A stretch of DNA of 64,000 bases from Pictodentalium vernedei (Eukaryota; Mollusca; Scaphopoda; Dentaliida; Dentaliidae), in the NCBI GenBank assembly GCA_031216915.1, contig CM062296.1, positions 663,835,838 to 663,899,837 of the forward strand, read 5' to 3'. Numbering within the stretch: position 1 is the first letter of the stretch; the number at the start of each line of letters is the position of its first letter. Positions 1 to 10,013 of this stretch are shown in pieces. The translations under genes and the position numbers were made by a program. The notes under the pieces were generated by a model, which searched no databases, was not told where the DNA came from, and saw nothing but the letters and a program-made list of their open reading frames with translations.

Positions 1-169
1 ATGGTAAAAATACTGAGGACATCTTGGATGAGATGGTAAAACAAGTTGAATGTCACAAGTGAATCATTGTTCACTTAAGTCACGTCACCATAAGTGGTTT
101 CATTTAGTTTATTTAAAGTGATGCAAAGTACTAGAATGAGAAACTAGAGGCTCTACAGAGCCTGTAATC

Positions 170-2482
170 GCTCACCTGGAAATACATATAAAAATGTGAT
201 TTCCCCATAGGCTTTCCATGGTAACTATGAGCTGCAATTGTGGCCATGTTTGCAACATTACATCAAAATTACATGAGGATCATTGGCAGGTGTCCCAGTC
301 TTCAATCACGTGAAGTTTCAAAACATTTGAATCCATCAAACAGAATCATAGAATGTCTCTGGTGGCCATATTTTCCAGCCAATGGGAACAAAAAGAGGAT
401 CGTTTGTAGAGGGCCTCCTATAGACCATTCTTTCCAAGTTTTGGTTCACGTCAGCTCAATAGTTCCAGAAAGAAGATGAAAATGTGATATCCCATAGGTT
501 TTTCTATAGTAACTATAAACCGCAATTGTGGCCATGTTTGCAAAACGATCAACATTAAAATGAGGAACGTTGGTGGAGGGTGTCCCAGTTATCAACCATG
601 GAAAGTTTCAAAACATTTGGCCCTGTGGTTTCAGAGGAGAAGAGTTTTCAAAATTGACCAATCAGAATCAAAGAATGCTTCTGGCGGCCACGTTTTTTTC
701 ACCCAACAGGAATAAAATGAGTAACAGTTGCAGAGAACCTTTCATAGACAATGCCTGCCAAGTCTGGTTCACATTGGCTCAGTACTTTCAGTGAAGATGA
801 TGAAAATGTGATTTCCTATTGGGTTTCTATAGTAAATATAAGCCACAATTGCAGCCATAATTGCAACCCAATGAAGATTAAAATAAGGGATCATTGATAG
901 AGGGGGGGTTACAATCATCAGTCACATTAATTTTTTTCAAACCATTTGGCCTTGCAGTTTCAAAGAAGCTTTTCTTGAAAAATGCACACATTTATGAATT
1001 TTGTTTCAACAAAAAAAAAAAAAGTAAAAAAAGGGTTAAAATATTTTGAAAATTACAATTTTTTCAGACAGTATTCTCTTTCAAAATAGCTTTTGGTTAG
1101 GTAAAGGGTTACAGGAATCTTAAAAGATATACAATAATTACTGTCATCTGAGCCGACATGATTGCAAGATAATAAACAGAAACCCTAGATTTTCCAAAAC
1201 AATCTTAATAAACAAAAACCCTAGATTTTCCAAAACAATCTGTCAACATAATATCAAACATAATTAGATTACAGCTGAGATATCAACCTACAGTTGCACT
1301 TGTTTTACAGTACAAGTCAAAATAAGTTGTGTAGGATAATCCTATAAACTATGTATCTTTTCTCTTCCTACACTGATAAGACCAGAAGCTGACATCATTT
1401 CTGGAAAAGCTCTCACTGATAGCTTTTCCAGAAAAATTTCAGTTTCTGATCTTGTCAGGGAAGAAGCTGCAGTCTACTTAGTTTATTGCAGTTATGCTAC
1501 AGCTTATTTTGACTTGTACTGTATACACAATATTTTTTTTTTTTTTTTCCCAGTTCTCAGTGGGGAAAAAAACTGGAACCAACCCTTACCAGATTCTCCA
1601 AAAAAAGTATTTTGCTGACAGTACTGATCTTCTTGCAGACAGGAGAGGCATTGGGTTAAGCATTAGAATATAGCCTCTGGTGGCCATATATTTCCATCCT
1701 CTCATAGACCATTCCTGCGAAGTTTGGCTCATGTCAGCTCAGTAGTTCCAGAGAAGAAGATGAAAATGTGATTTCCCATAGGGTTTCTATAGTAACTATA
1801 AGCCGCAATTGTGACCATGTTTACAACCCGATCAACATTAAATGAGGATCGTTGGTAGAGAGGGTCCCAGTCATCATTTATGTGAAGTATCAAAACATTT
1901 CGCCTGGCAGTTTCAGAGGAGAAGATTTTTGAAAATCTATCAATCAGAATCAAAGAATGCATCTGGTGGCCATGTTTTTCAACCCACGGGAACAAAATGA
2001 GGATCATTTGTAGAGGACCTCCCATAGACTATTCCTGCCAGGTTTGTTTTCACGTCGCCTCGGTTTTTCCAGAGAAGAGGAGGAAAATGTGATTTCCCCA
2101 TAGCGTTTCTACACTAACTATAAGCCACAATTGTGGCCATGTTTGTAACCCAGTCAACATTAAATGAGGATCGTTGGTAGAGGGGGTCCCAGTCATCATT
2201 TATGTGAAGTTTCAAAACATTTGGCTTGGCAGTTTCAGAGGAGAAGATTTTTGAAAATCCACCAACCTGAATCAAAGAATGCCTCTGGAAGCCATGTTTA
2301 TCATACGACGGGAACAAAATGAGAATTGTTTGTACAGGACATACCATAGACCATTCCTGCCAGGTTTGGTTCACATCAGCTCAGCGGTTACAAAGAAGAA
2401 GATGAAAATGTGAAAAGTTTATGGACGACGGACGCCAAGTGAAGAGAAAAGCTCACATGGCCTTTTAGGCCAGGTGAGCTAA
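170..2482 (+). mobile_element. Tandem-core repeat element with hairpin end (helentron/HINE-like)
   Basis: Four to five diverged copies of a roughly 320 bp unit, recognisable by the recurring phrases GATTTCCCATAGG, GCAATTGTGGCCATGTTTG and TTTCAAAACATTTGG, lie at about 190-500, 500-815, 815-1000, 1680-2090 and 2090-2400. A 10 bp terminal inverted repeat, GCTCACCTGG at 170-179 and its complement at 2470-2479, bounds them. The right end is a hairpin (arms 2450-2462 and 2468-2480, one mismatch) followed at once by CTAA, which fits the CTRR terminus of Helitron-type elements. Short GACGGAC motifs precede the hairpin. It encodes nothing and is probably non-autonomous. The family assignment is inferred from architecture only. 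Confidence 0.55.
1306..1524. repeat. Foldback (MITE-like) element inside the tandem-core element
   Basis: Two arms of about 105-110 bp are imperfect reverse complements. The outer part around 1306-1328 pairs with 1503-1524, and the centre pairs TCTGGAAAAGCT with AGCTTTTCCAGA near 1400-1435. It falls in the 1000-1680 stretch where the tandem-core units are absent, so it is probably a separate insertion. No coding potential is seen. Confidence 0.6.
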
Positions 2483-3059
2483 AAATGGACCAAGCCCATT
2501 TTGGAACTTGATCAAGAAAATGTTCCTGGAATCCCACAAAACGAAAATGAATTGAAACAGCTGACGTTTGTTCAGGTTATCGCACTATCGAGCACAAAAA
2601 TCACAAAAAATTACCAAGAGAGCCCATTAATTTTGCTGTTGTATATCTGACAAAGTCCATTTTCGAACTCGATTGAGATAATCTTCTTATAAAACCATAT
2701 AACAACTAGAGTGATGTCATGCATGCAACCCGACTGTCCCAGCAATGGCAATGCATAGACACAAAATAGTCTGAGCCATTTTTTTGTTACAGGTAACTGT
2801 TTACCTAACTAATCTGCCATATCTGCACTCGTGATATACAAAAATAGCAATTCAAATTTTATTTTTTCATTTCTCTACTGCAAAACATACCTCATGACCT
2901 ATTAATGGAACAAGCTTGATGAGCTTGTTCCAATAAGGACTAAAATAAGCAATGCTTAGAAGTAACAAATGAAAAAATCTGATGTTTCAGAAAAATAATT
3001 TGTACTGTTGGCTTCAACATGTGTTTGGTAAAGGGTTAAAGATGCAGTACATTAAACAT
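2483..3059. other. No recognisable feature
   Basis: AT-rich noncoding DNA. Reading on both strands gave no convincing gene, RNA gene or repeat with defined ends. Confidence 0.4.
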
Positions 3060-3152
3060 TGTTGGGCTACTGGAGTCATTTTTTTTTTTTTTGGCATGTA
3101 ATAACTCCCAATCCTTCAAAATGCATTTTGGGAATAATTGCCTAAATGACAC

Positions 3153-3195
<43 letters not shown>

Positions 3196-3300
3196 TAGTA
3201 GTAATTTTTGTTTGTTTGCATTTAATAATGCCCAATCCTTCAAAATGCCTTTTTTGAAAAATTGCCTAAATTACTGGGGGGGGGGGGGGGGGGTGGTAGA
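3060..3300. repeat. Duplicated ~110 bp segment, each copy ending in a long poly-G run
   Basis: The phrase CCCAATCCTTCAAAATGC occurs twice (about 3109 and 3230). Both copies run into a pure G tract: 33 G at 3160-3192 and 18 G at 3276-3293. The copies probably arose by slippage or local duplication and the tracts could form G-quadruplexes. Glycine- or proline-rich reading frames across the tracts are artefacts. Confidence 0.7.
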
Positions 3301-4397
3301 ACCCATATTCAAACTTGGCCTGTATTACTTGCTGGAAAATGCACATATATCAATCAGCTTTGGTGGAAATCAAATCATCCAAACTGGAGTTATTGGTCGG
3401 AAACCAATTGTTTATGGATGGATGGACGGACCATTTACATAATGGTTGTATAAAAAAGTAATATCAAATTTGAAGATTTGAAGAGAATCGTATAATTAGA
3501 ACTGGATTTATCTTCTGGATAATATGGGGAGGAGGGTGGGGTGGATTGATTCCACCCATCTCCCCCTAAGTTGTGGAGAGAGCATCAAAGTCCCTCACTC
3601 CCATTTCCTTCCAATCTGTATTACTTTTGTAAAACAACAGAAGTATGCTGCAGAAGGCATTTCTTTATATTTCAAACTGTGAAGTTCAGGTAATGAGAAA
3701 TGAAAGTGTCAATGACACTGTAGCTCAACATGTCTGTGTGTTGTGTTTGATGAAAAAGATAATGTTCAATGTTTATGAAACGATTATGAAATAAGTTAAG
3801 AATTGTGATAATTGGGAATATGTTAATTTCTGTTCCCTGAATGCTATGTTTTCAATAAAAATAATATGAGGTGTAGACTGTACTAAAGAATTGAGGGGGT
3901 GGGTTACTGTGGCCCTCACAGTTAATGTATTTATATCTGTTTTGAAATTAATCCCTTTGTTTTAAACCAATTTTTACATCAATGGCTTGGTTAGTTATAC
4001 TTTCTAAAAAGGGAGTAGCAGACATGATTAACATTTTTTTTGAATGGATAATCCAAATCAAGACTCGCGTCATATGGATGTTTTTCTTTGCAATTTCAGT
4101 ATTCATTCAACTCTGAATAAATCTTTATTGGTGTTATTAATTAGTTATGAACAACAATTGCCCATTATTTGTTCTGGCAAGTTGTTTTTATCAAAAGTCT
4201 TTATAAAGATGTCTCATTAATAATCATGCCTTCATTTGAAATTCAATGAATGCATCATTGTTTATCAAACAACCAGAAAGAAGGAAGTGTAGTGCCATCG
4301 GAAATACATGTAAGTCACTGCGAATACCAAAAAAAAAACTGGACTGCTATACAAAAAAAAACTTAGAAAATACTTTATTCAAAATAATTCTTGTACA
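3301..4397. other. No recognisable feature
   Basis: AT-rich noncoding DNA without a gene or a repeat with defined ends that I can recognise. One phrase near 3700 (GAAAGTGTCAATGACACTGTAGCTCAAC) recurs near 41725, so a dispersed repeat fragment is present. Confidence 0.4.
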
Positions 4398-4528
4398 ACT
4401 AAATAAAAATTTCCATTTTTTTGCTTCCAAAACATTGGTTATGACCCCTCATAGGAGTGTCTCTGCAACCCAAATGAGGGGTCATAACCTATGTTTTGAA
4501 ATCAAAAAATATAATTTTTTATTTAGTT
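4398..4528. repeat. Foldback element of ~130 bp
   Basis: The ends ACTAAATAAAAA and TTTTTTATTTAGT are complementary. The inner arms around 4433-4456 and 4477-4500 pair nearly perfectly and contain GGTTATGACCCCTCAT and its complement. This is typical of a short palindromic MITE. No transposase is present. Confidence 0.65.
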
Positions 4529-4739
4529 GACCGAGAATTATTTTGCAAGTGTAAAGGGTTCAAAATGTGCTAAAATATATCATGCGCTCTTCTGCTGCTA
4601 AACATGTTTTAAAAATGTGCTAAAAATTTACCATGTGCTCCGTTGTTGTGTAAATACTATTTTTATGTTTGAAATACATGAATAAAAAAAATAAAAACTT
4701 GCCAAGAGTTGGTTGCTACTCATTCACAAAACCAACATT

Positions 4740-4835
4740 TATGTCCGATGGGGAAATGTCCGCCCCCATGGGGAAATGCTACCCCCCCCCCCCCCCACAC
4801 CCCCCCATGGGCAAATGCCCAATGGGGAAATGTCT
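4740..4835. repeat. Iterated ATGGGGAAATG motif with poly-C run
   Basis: The 11-mer ATGGGGAAATG occurs three times, with a variant ATGGGCAAATG, around a C15 tract. It resembles the phrase-repeat ends of Mutator-like elements elsewhere in the window, but no partner end is visible. Confidence 0.35.
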
Positions 4836-5035
4836 GGGATTCAAGATTATGCCTTCTATGGATGTGGGAATCATCAATGTAATCATTACATTGTTTGGCG
4901 ACTGACTTCATAAAACAAAAAATGGCAATACACAATAAATCCATACTAACAATACTATTAAATACATCTGGGGGACATGACACTCAATCGCCCTTAGTAT
5001 AGGAATCTACCTACATGTACATGTATATGCTCATT

Positions 5036-5330
5036 TGGTAAACCCTTAAAACCCCCAAAGCAATGCACTTAATCCGGATTTCCCACATGGGGGCATGGTG
5101 TGCTAAGGCGTACTGAACATTGATGGTGCACTTGTCTTCAACTAATGCTAACTAACCCTGCTTGTGAGGAGTTGGTACATTTGGGAATCTGACAGTTGCT
5201 CACCATTGCTCGGTGGTTCTCTCTGGACACTCCAGATTCCTCAACCTGTAAAACTGTCCCACACAAGGACAAGGTAACCCTGTCGAAAGTGTCGTTAAAA
5301 CTCAAATAAATAAGAACCCAACAAGCATTA
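5036..5330 (+). repeat. SINE 3' domain copy
   Basis: This stretch matches the body of the 5S-headed SINE at 8557-8825: GCACTTAATCC, CACATGGGGGCA, GGCGTACTG, GCTCGGTGGTTC and CCTGTAAAACTG occur in the same order. The 5S-like head is missing, so this is a 5'-truncated or headless copy. It ends in an A-rich AATAAATAAG stretch. Confidence 0.6.
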
Positions 5331-5654
5331 ATTGCAGATCATGGCTTTTGAAAGGTGCCTAAGACAATGGAACCATGTTCACTCTATAGACACTGTCACT
5401 TTGCCACCAAATATTCAATTATCAAGAGTATTCAATTAATAGGAATATGGCCATTCACATGTATTCTAATTATAAATAGATCAATTATTCTATTATACAT
5501 TGTTGGACAGGGTTCATTGAGCTCTTTCTTAGGAGTGCCGGAAGCACTTCAGGACAGAGGGGTCAGACCGCGGGAAAAGGGCATTTACTTGCACTAGCAG
5601 CCCACCATGACATGCCAAAGTATGCACATCTCGAAAGGCTGATGGCTCCAAAAT

Positions 5655-5688
<34 letters not shown>
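5655..5688. repeat. Poly-G tract of 34 bases
   Basis: A pure G run, followed shortly by a C-rich stretch (GTGCCCCCCT). A C12 run lies at about 5836-5847. Length is likely to vary between reads. Confidence 0.9.
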
Positions 5689-5689
<1 letters not shown>

Positions 5690-5699
5690 GGTGCCCCCC

Positions 5700-6574
5700 T
5701 CCCAAAAAAATTATGTCAACTCCACCATTGAATTTGGAAGCTCAAAGAATGAATCAGGGGTGTATTTTAGCTTTACTTCGAGAATAAATCGTGAAAAAAA
5801 AATTTAGTGTCGAATCTGGGAAGAGCACTGTCTGCCCCCCCCCCCCTGGTCTGAAGGCAGGGAGGGAAGCCGCCCCCTCTGTCCCTGTGCTTCTGGCATC
5901 CCTGCCCCTTCTAACAAGATATGATATATTATACGACCATACTGGAGTGGATGCACATGGTACAAGTACTGAGGCCAAATAGGTCTAAAAACATGAGGGA
6001 TTCAGGGGCAGTCAAGAGAAATTCTTCCAAAAGATTACAAGGTTTCTTTTTTATTCAATTAATAGTACTATATCTATAACACTTACATGTATAATAACAC
6101 TTACAGTTAAAACTAGAAGTCCTGTCACGAACTGTGTGCTTATCTAGGCTTAATAGGGCGTATGAATTGCGCGCAATTGCCATATCGAATGGCATCCAAA
6201 GCATGGCAGGTTCTCCTGGTTACTCATAGCAAACACGGGCAAAATGTTTCTGCCAATGGACCTCCGTGAAAGTTCAAACATTGCTTGTGCACAGGCCATA
6301 TTTATAGAATTTGATAGCCTTACTATGGTCATATCGCGTAGATTAACGCGCATATCGCCGTGCTATTTGTGCGCATTTCGGGGCAGGACTTTTAGTTTTA
6401 ACTGTACATGTATAATAACATCCCTGTGGAAACCCCGGGAAGTGAAGCAGTGCCTGTTCACTGCAGCAAACAGGCTCTGTTTTACTGGTAAAATAGGACC
6501 CAGTCACCAATGCTTGGAAGGTGCAAACTCTCTCTAAAATGGGCAACATGGCTTATTAATGCTCACCCCTGGTC
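5700..6574. other. No recognisable gene
   Basis: Apart from the C-run near 5840 I see no gene or repeat with defined ends. Short open frames here are not supported by any recognisable motif. Confidence 0.4.
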
Positions 6575-6660
6575 TTGAGTTGATACTCATGTTGTGATCA
6601 TGATTAGCCATTGTGCAAAAATATGAGACCTTAAACACCAATAAATAAATAATGTATAAT
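6575..6660 (+). repeat. SINE tail fragment
   Basis: GATTAGCCATTGTGCA, ACCTTAAACACC and AATAAATAAATAAT occur in the same order as at 52060-52110, next to pieces of the 5S-headed SINE. I read it as the A-rich 3' end of that family. Confidence 0.5.
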
Positions 6661-6931
6661 AATTATACAATTACAAGGTTTCTTTTTTTCTATAACACCT
6701 ATAAATAATTACATGTATTAAATAGGTCAAATTTGTTCTGAATGTATTATAAAGATTGGACATATAGGCATTGCAGAAGTGTGAAAGGGCCTTAACTTCA
6801 TTGGGTTGAAGTCAATACAGGCATTTGATTAACAGATGGCCTGCAAATGACTACAAAAACTGGATAAAAACTAAGTAGAAAATATGTCATGAATGAATTT
6901 TAATAACACTGTTGCAAATTTGCCATAAAAT

Positions 6932-7630
6932 CTACAAGTCTAAAGTGCCCTTCTGTTTGAATTTTTTAGAACTGCGGGCACTTGCTTTGGTGGCAAAATG
7001 GTTTCCATGAATCGTAAAATAGTATTTGTTAATGGTGAATGAAAACTCTGAATTCATCTTAGGCACAGTCTTTACTTCATCATTTTTCATCAACAGTTGG
7101 AAAACATTTTTTGTTTCTTTCACCACAATTCCTGAAACTCCAACGTAGGAAGGGCATTTGGAGCGTGACACAGTCAATATGCAACCATGATAGTCGGCTT
7201 TCAGAAGCTTTTGCTGGGCCTCAGCCATCGGCAACCTCTGAAAATTAACAAGGTCGGTGATATATTTTTTCCATAGGTTATGCAGTTCGATAAATTTGTT
7301 GAATTTATATTTTGTCTCTGGCTGGTCAGTTTTCAAAAACTGCTTTTCTTTTACAGTCAGTCCTCGTTTCCTATTTCTTCTGGACTTTGGTGTATGTGAT
7401 CCCTTAATTTTCTTTGGGGCACAATCAAGCTTTTCGACGTTATCCTTGAGAGAACTTCCATCTGTTGTGCTGGAACTTGGTAGGTGTTTGTCCAAAAATG
7501 TCGTGACAAAATCACAAGAACCACTCATATGCGATGGGAACTTTTTCGCCGATGCTAAATGAACTGCCCTGGACGTTCTTACAGTAAGTGGAAGTCTTGA
7601 ATAAACGTCAAATGGAGTGTCGCTGTCCAT
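6932..7630 (-). CDS. POP4: Ribonuclease P/MRP protein subunit p29 (POP4/Rpp29)
   Basis: Encodes 232 aa, close to the ~220 aa of animal POP4. POP4 is a core protein of nuclear RNase P (tRNA 5' maturation) and RNase MRP (rRNA processing). The C-terminal ~90 residues form the Sm-like Rof/RNase P barrel: blocks GVSGIVVKETKNVFQLL, VPKMNSEFSFTI, YYFTIHGNHFA and a final KKFKQKGTLDL match the family closely. The N-terminal half is lysine-rich and variable, as usual. The frame is open upstream of 7630, but the ATG at 7628-7630 (MDSDTPFD) gives the normal length and was chosen. An ATTAAA poly(A) signal lies ~30 bp downstream (about 6897-6902). No intron is visible although animal POP4 genes are usually multi-exonic, so an intact retrocopy is possible. 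It is the only host-type gene seen here. Confidence 0.85.
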   Translation of the reverse strand: MDSDTPFDVYSRLPLTVRTSRAVHLASAKKFPSHMSGSCDFVTTFLDKHLPSSSTTDGSSLKDNVEKLDCAPKKIKGSHTPKSRRNRKRGLTVKEKQFLKTDQPETKYKFNKFIELHNLWKKYITDLVNFQRLPMAEAQQKLLKADYHGCILTVSRSKCPSYVGVSGIVVKETKNVFQLLMKNDEVKTVPKMNSEFSFTINKYYFTIHGNHFATKASARSSKKFKQKGTLDL

Positions 7631-7794
7631 TATGACGTGGATATAAAATTGAAAGAATGTTGGAAATTTAGTGATGAGTATTCGGCTTTTCTTCAAAATT
7701 CGAACTATCGAGAAGGGCAAAAAAATTGTTTTCCGAAGTTCCCGAGAGTGTTCGATCAGCATGCAAAAGACAGAATCCGGTCCCACTTCGAGAA

Positions 7795-7905
7795 GGTATC
7801 CAGTCATCCCGCCCCAAGTCATTTCGGCCCTTGTCCACTTCGACATCAAAGTCATTTTAATCCTAGTCATTTCGGCCCCTTGGTCATTTCGGCCCCATTT
7901 CGAGG
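7795..7905. repeat. Array of CATTTCGGCCC motifs upstream of POP4
   Basis: AGTCATTTCGGCCC or close variants occur four to five times in ~110 bp, about 170 bp upstream of the chosen POP4 start. Such phrase arrays form the ends of Mutator-like elements elsewhere in the window (31282-31540, 33070-33225), so this is probably a remnant transposon end that now lies in the POP4 promoter region. Confidence 0.5.
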
Positions 7906-8052
7906 GTAGAGATCTATAAACAACGCATAGTTTATGTCTGGAAATAATGGGTAATGACCATTATTACCACTAAATCTATAAGTTACTAGTAGACTAACAT
8001 GATTTTGGAGGGCTGTTAAAACTCCGTAATTTCAGGGACGTCATTCGACGAA

Positions 8053-8107
8053 GCCGGGCCGCGGGCGGATAATGGTATAAATAGCCATTAGCGGCCCGCG
8101 GCCCGGC
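8053..8107. repeat. GC-rich perfect inverted repeat
   Basis: The 14 bp arms GCCGGGCCGCGGGC (8053-8066) and GCCCGCGGCCCGGC (8094-8107) are perfect complements. A second stem, AATGG/CCATT, lies inside the loop. It would form a very stable cruciform or RNA hairpin. Confidence 0.8.
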
Positions 8108-8299
8108 TATTTTTAGATTCCATGGTCTAATGAATTACTCCCATTCGGATGAAGTCCCTTTGTATTTCCGAACGGAAGTCGAACGCGCGATCGAAACAGA
8201 AATATCGAACCGACTTACTGATTATTTCTTCCAGCAATTCCCTCGTGCGGTTAGCTGTAACAGGGAGTGGTAATAATAGTAATAACATAATTGTTGTCA

Positions 8300-8445
8300 G
8301 GCATCATGATTCATTAGCGGCCCTGCAGCAATGATGAACATCCCTTGGGCTTATTAACGGCCCTCGACTTCGTCTCGGGCCTTTAATAAACCCTCGGGCT
8401 GTTCATCATTGCTGCAGGGCCGCAAATGAACCATAATGCCATCCA
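8300..8445. repeat. Foldback element with 24 bp perfect arms
   Basis: Positions 8317-8340 and 8400-8423 are perfect reverse complements over 24 bp. Imperfect pairing extends outward to about 8300/8445 and inward to a CTTCG-centred loop (GGCCCTCGACTTCGTCTCGGGCC). It is probably a small MITE. Confidence 0.7.
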
Positions 8446-8556
8446 AAATCATGTTAAATATTGTTATATTACAAATTAATGTTCAGTCATTTATATTTAG
8501 ACAGTGTACTTACAGAAACGTTTTACATGAGATTAAAAATTATCCAGGTAACTTTT

Positions 8557-8825
8557 TCTCGTCAGATCACCGAAGTTAAGCAACGTCGAGCCGGTTAGTC
8601 CTTGGATGGGTGATCGTCTGAGCGATCGATTCGGACTCCCGCGTTATGCCCTTGGGCAAGGCACTTAACCCCGATTGTCCACATGGGGGCACGATGGCGC
8701 CGTGTACAAAAGGCGTACTGCACGTCGATGGTATGCATGTCTTCAGCCAATCTAATCCTGCCTGTGCTGCAGTGCGGAGGTACGATGTTGGGGAGCTGGC
8801 AGCTGCTCGTCGTTGCTCGGTGGTT
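8557..8825 (+). repeat. 5S rRNA-headed SINE (SINE3-like)
   Basis: GATCACCGAAGTTAAGCAACG followed by GGTTAGTCCTTGGATGGGTG matches the internal promoter part of eukaryotic 5S rRNA (box A, intermediate element, box C); the first ~50 nt of 5S are missing. The body that follows (GGGCAAGGCACTTAACCCC, GGCGTACTGCACG, GTTGCTCGGTGGTTCCCTC) is shared with the copy at 5036-5330. An RNA polymerase III transcribed SINE is inferred. It is not a functional 5S gene because the 5S sequence is truncated and followed by unrelated sequence. Confidence 0.7.
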
Positions 8826-8834
8826 CCCTCAGGG

Positions 8835-8945
8835 TATTGGGACGTTTCGGCTTCAGGACGCCTCGGCCTCGAGACGATTCGGCCTCGAGACGTTTCGGCC
8901 CTGGACGTTTCGGCTTTCGGCCCTGGACGTTTCGGCCTCCTGTAT
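8835..8945. repeat. Array of GACGTTTCGGCCT motifs
   Basis: Seven or so copies of GACGTTTCGGC or close variants are packed into ~110 bp, inside or next to the SINE tail. A related array lies at 51895-51990 in the same SINE-tail context. The motif resembles the phrase repeats of the Mutator-like element ends. Confidence 0.6.
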
Positions 8946-8982
8946 TAACAATCTATAGTGAAGGGGATTACAAAACAAATCA

Positions 8983-9046
8983 AATGGTTTCGAGCGCCGA
9001 AGGCGCGCAGGGACGGTATGGGGAGCAAGCCCCTTTCGACCCTCTT
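8983..9046 (-). repeat. Shared two-hairpin 3' tail, copy 1
   Basis: Tail of unit U1 and distal end of the minus-strand train. Read on the minus strand it has GGTCGAAAGGGG, a GGGG/CCCC hairpin, then a GC hairpin closed by TTCG and AAACCATTTG. One base of the GC stem is changed here (GAGCGCC on the plus strand). Confidence 0.85.
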
Positions 9047-9048
9047 TG

Positions 9049-9900
9049 ACAGTTTAGCGTCGTTTATGGCGTTTGTTTTTCTTTTTGAGTGGAGGTGGCT
9101 GGGAAGGAGAGACAGTAGTGGTTGTTGGTGTAGTTGGACTCTTGATGATGGAGGACTGGCTATGGTGGAATGGTCTAGTCCTGGCTGCTTCAGGAGTGGA
9201 GGCTGTTTCAGGAGTGCTGTGGCTGGCGCGCTGTTAAAGGGGTGCTATCGCGTTCTTGGTGCGTTCAGCTGATTCTTTCTTTGTTTCTCTGATTTCATCC
9301 CGTATTTGCTGTATCAGTATCCATGCCTGTTCCAGATCCGGAAGGGGGGCTGAAGTTGGAGAGGGAGACTTCTGAGAACCAGTTTCCATTTCCGTCTCCG
9401 ACTCGCTGGTGACATCGCCATCCTCAAGGTTGCCCCTCAAAGGAGAGGCGACTGGGGAGTGGATGGGAGTCACAGGAGTTGGAGGGGAGGAAATAGTGGT
9501 GGCCTCCTCCGTCTTCTCTTCCGCCTTCTCTTCCTTCTTCCTTTTCAGGAACATTTCCAGCCGCCGGGCATTCCGGCGCCTGGTGGATAGGCTCTTTTTC
9601 TTCTTACTTTTCTTATTTTCAGGGCCAGGTCCAGGCTTCTTCGGATGAGGACCAGGGTGAGAGAGGTTCCTCTCACAAAAGGTGCTACCTCTCCCCGAAG
9701 AAGGTGTGGTGGTGTTGTTCTCTTCAATGATGAACTTCAAGCTCAGGTTGACTCTCTTGCCTGTCTCCTGGACAGTCCAGGTGACAGGGCAAGAAACGCA
9801 CAGAGCTGAAATGGTCTTAATGAGTCTTGCTGGTAAATCCAGTGTGTCCATGATTGCTGGTCAAGGTGGCAAGGTGTTCACACTCTGAAGTCAGAAGTGT
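9049..9900 (-). pseudogene. U1: gag-like-only retroelement unit, frameshifted ORF
   Basis: The ATG at 9851 starts MDTLDLPARL; 205 aa are open to 9234. The N-terminal module has VTWTVQE and SGRGSTFCER, then a basic segment (KKKKSLSTRRRNARRLEMFL) matching the KSPS..RRD.RR...F motif common in metazoan retroelement proteins, then an acidic, proline-rich region. The family's conserved C-terminus (TTTTVSPSQPPP...KRHKRR stop) is present in another frame ending near 9049, so one frameshift splits the gene. A 5' hairpin (CACACTTCTGA/TCAGAGTGTG, about 9868-9892) precedes the ORF, and tail 1 follows. No RT is encoded. Role unknown; an RNA- or nucleic-acid-binding Gag-like protein is inferred. Confidence 0.6.
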
Positions 9901-9952
9901 GAATGAATGAATGATGATGAAGCACCAGGTGAAGGGGATTATCTCGAAATGA

Positions 9953-10012
9953 AATGGTTTCGCGCGCCGAAGGCGCGCAGGGACGGTATGGGACAAGCCC
10001 CTTTCAACCCTC
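9953..10012 (-). repeat. Shared two-hairpin 3' tail, copy 2
   Basis: Tail of unit U2, directly followed (leftward) by the head of U1. The GC stem CGCGCGCC-TTCG pairing is intact; the GGGG hairpin is shortened (GGGACAAGCCCC on the plus strand). Confidence 0.85.
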
Positions 10013-10013
10013 T

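Noticed and set aside
3036-3453. Open frames rich in poly-Pro or poly-Gly
   Set aside because: They are translations of G33 and G18 homopolymer runs with no domain or codon signal.
8557-8640. Functional 5S rRNA gene
   Set aside because: About 50 nt of the 5' part are missing, the 3' part departs from 5S after box C, and SINE body sequence follows.
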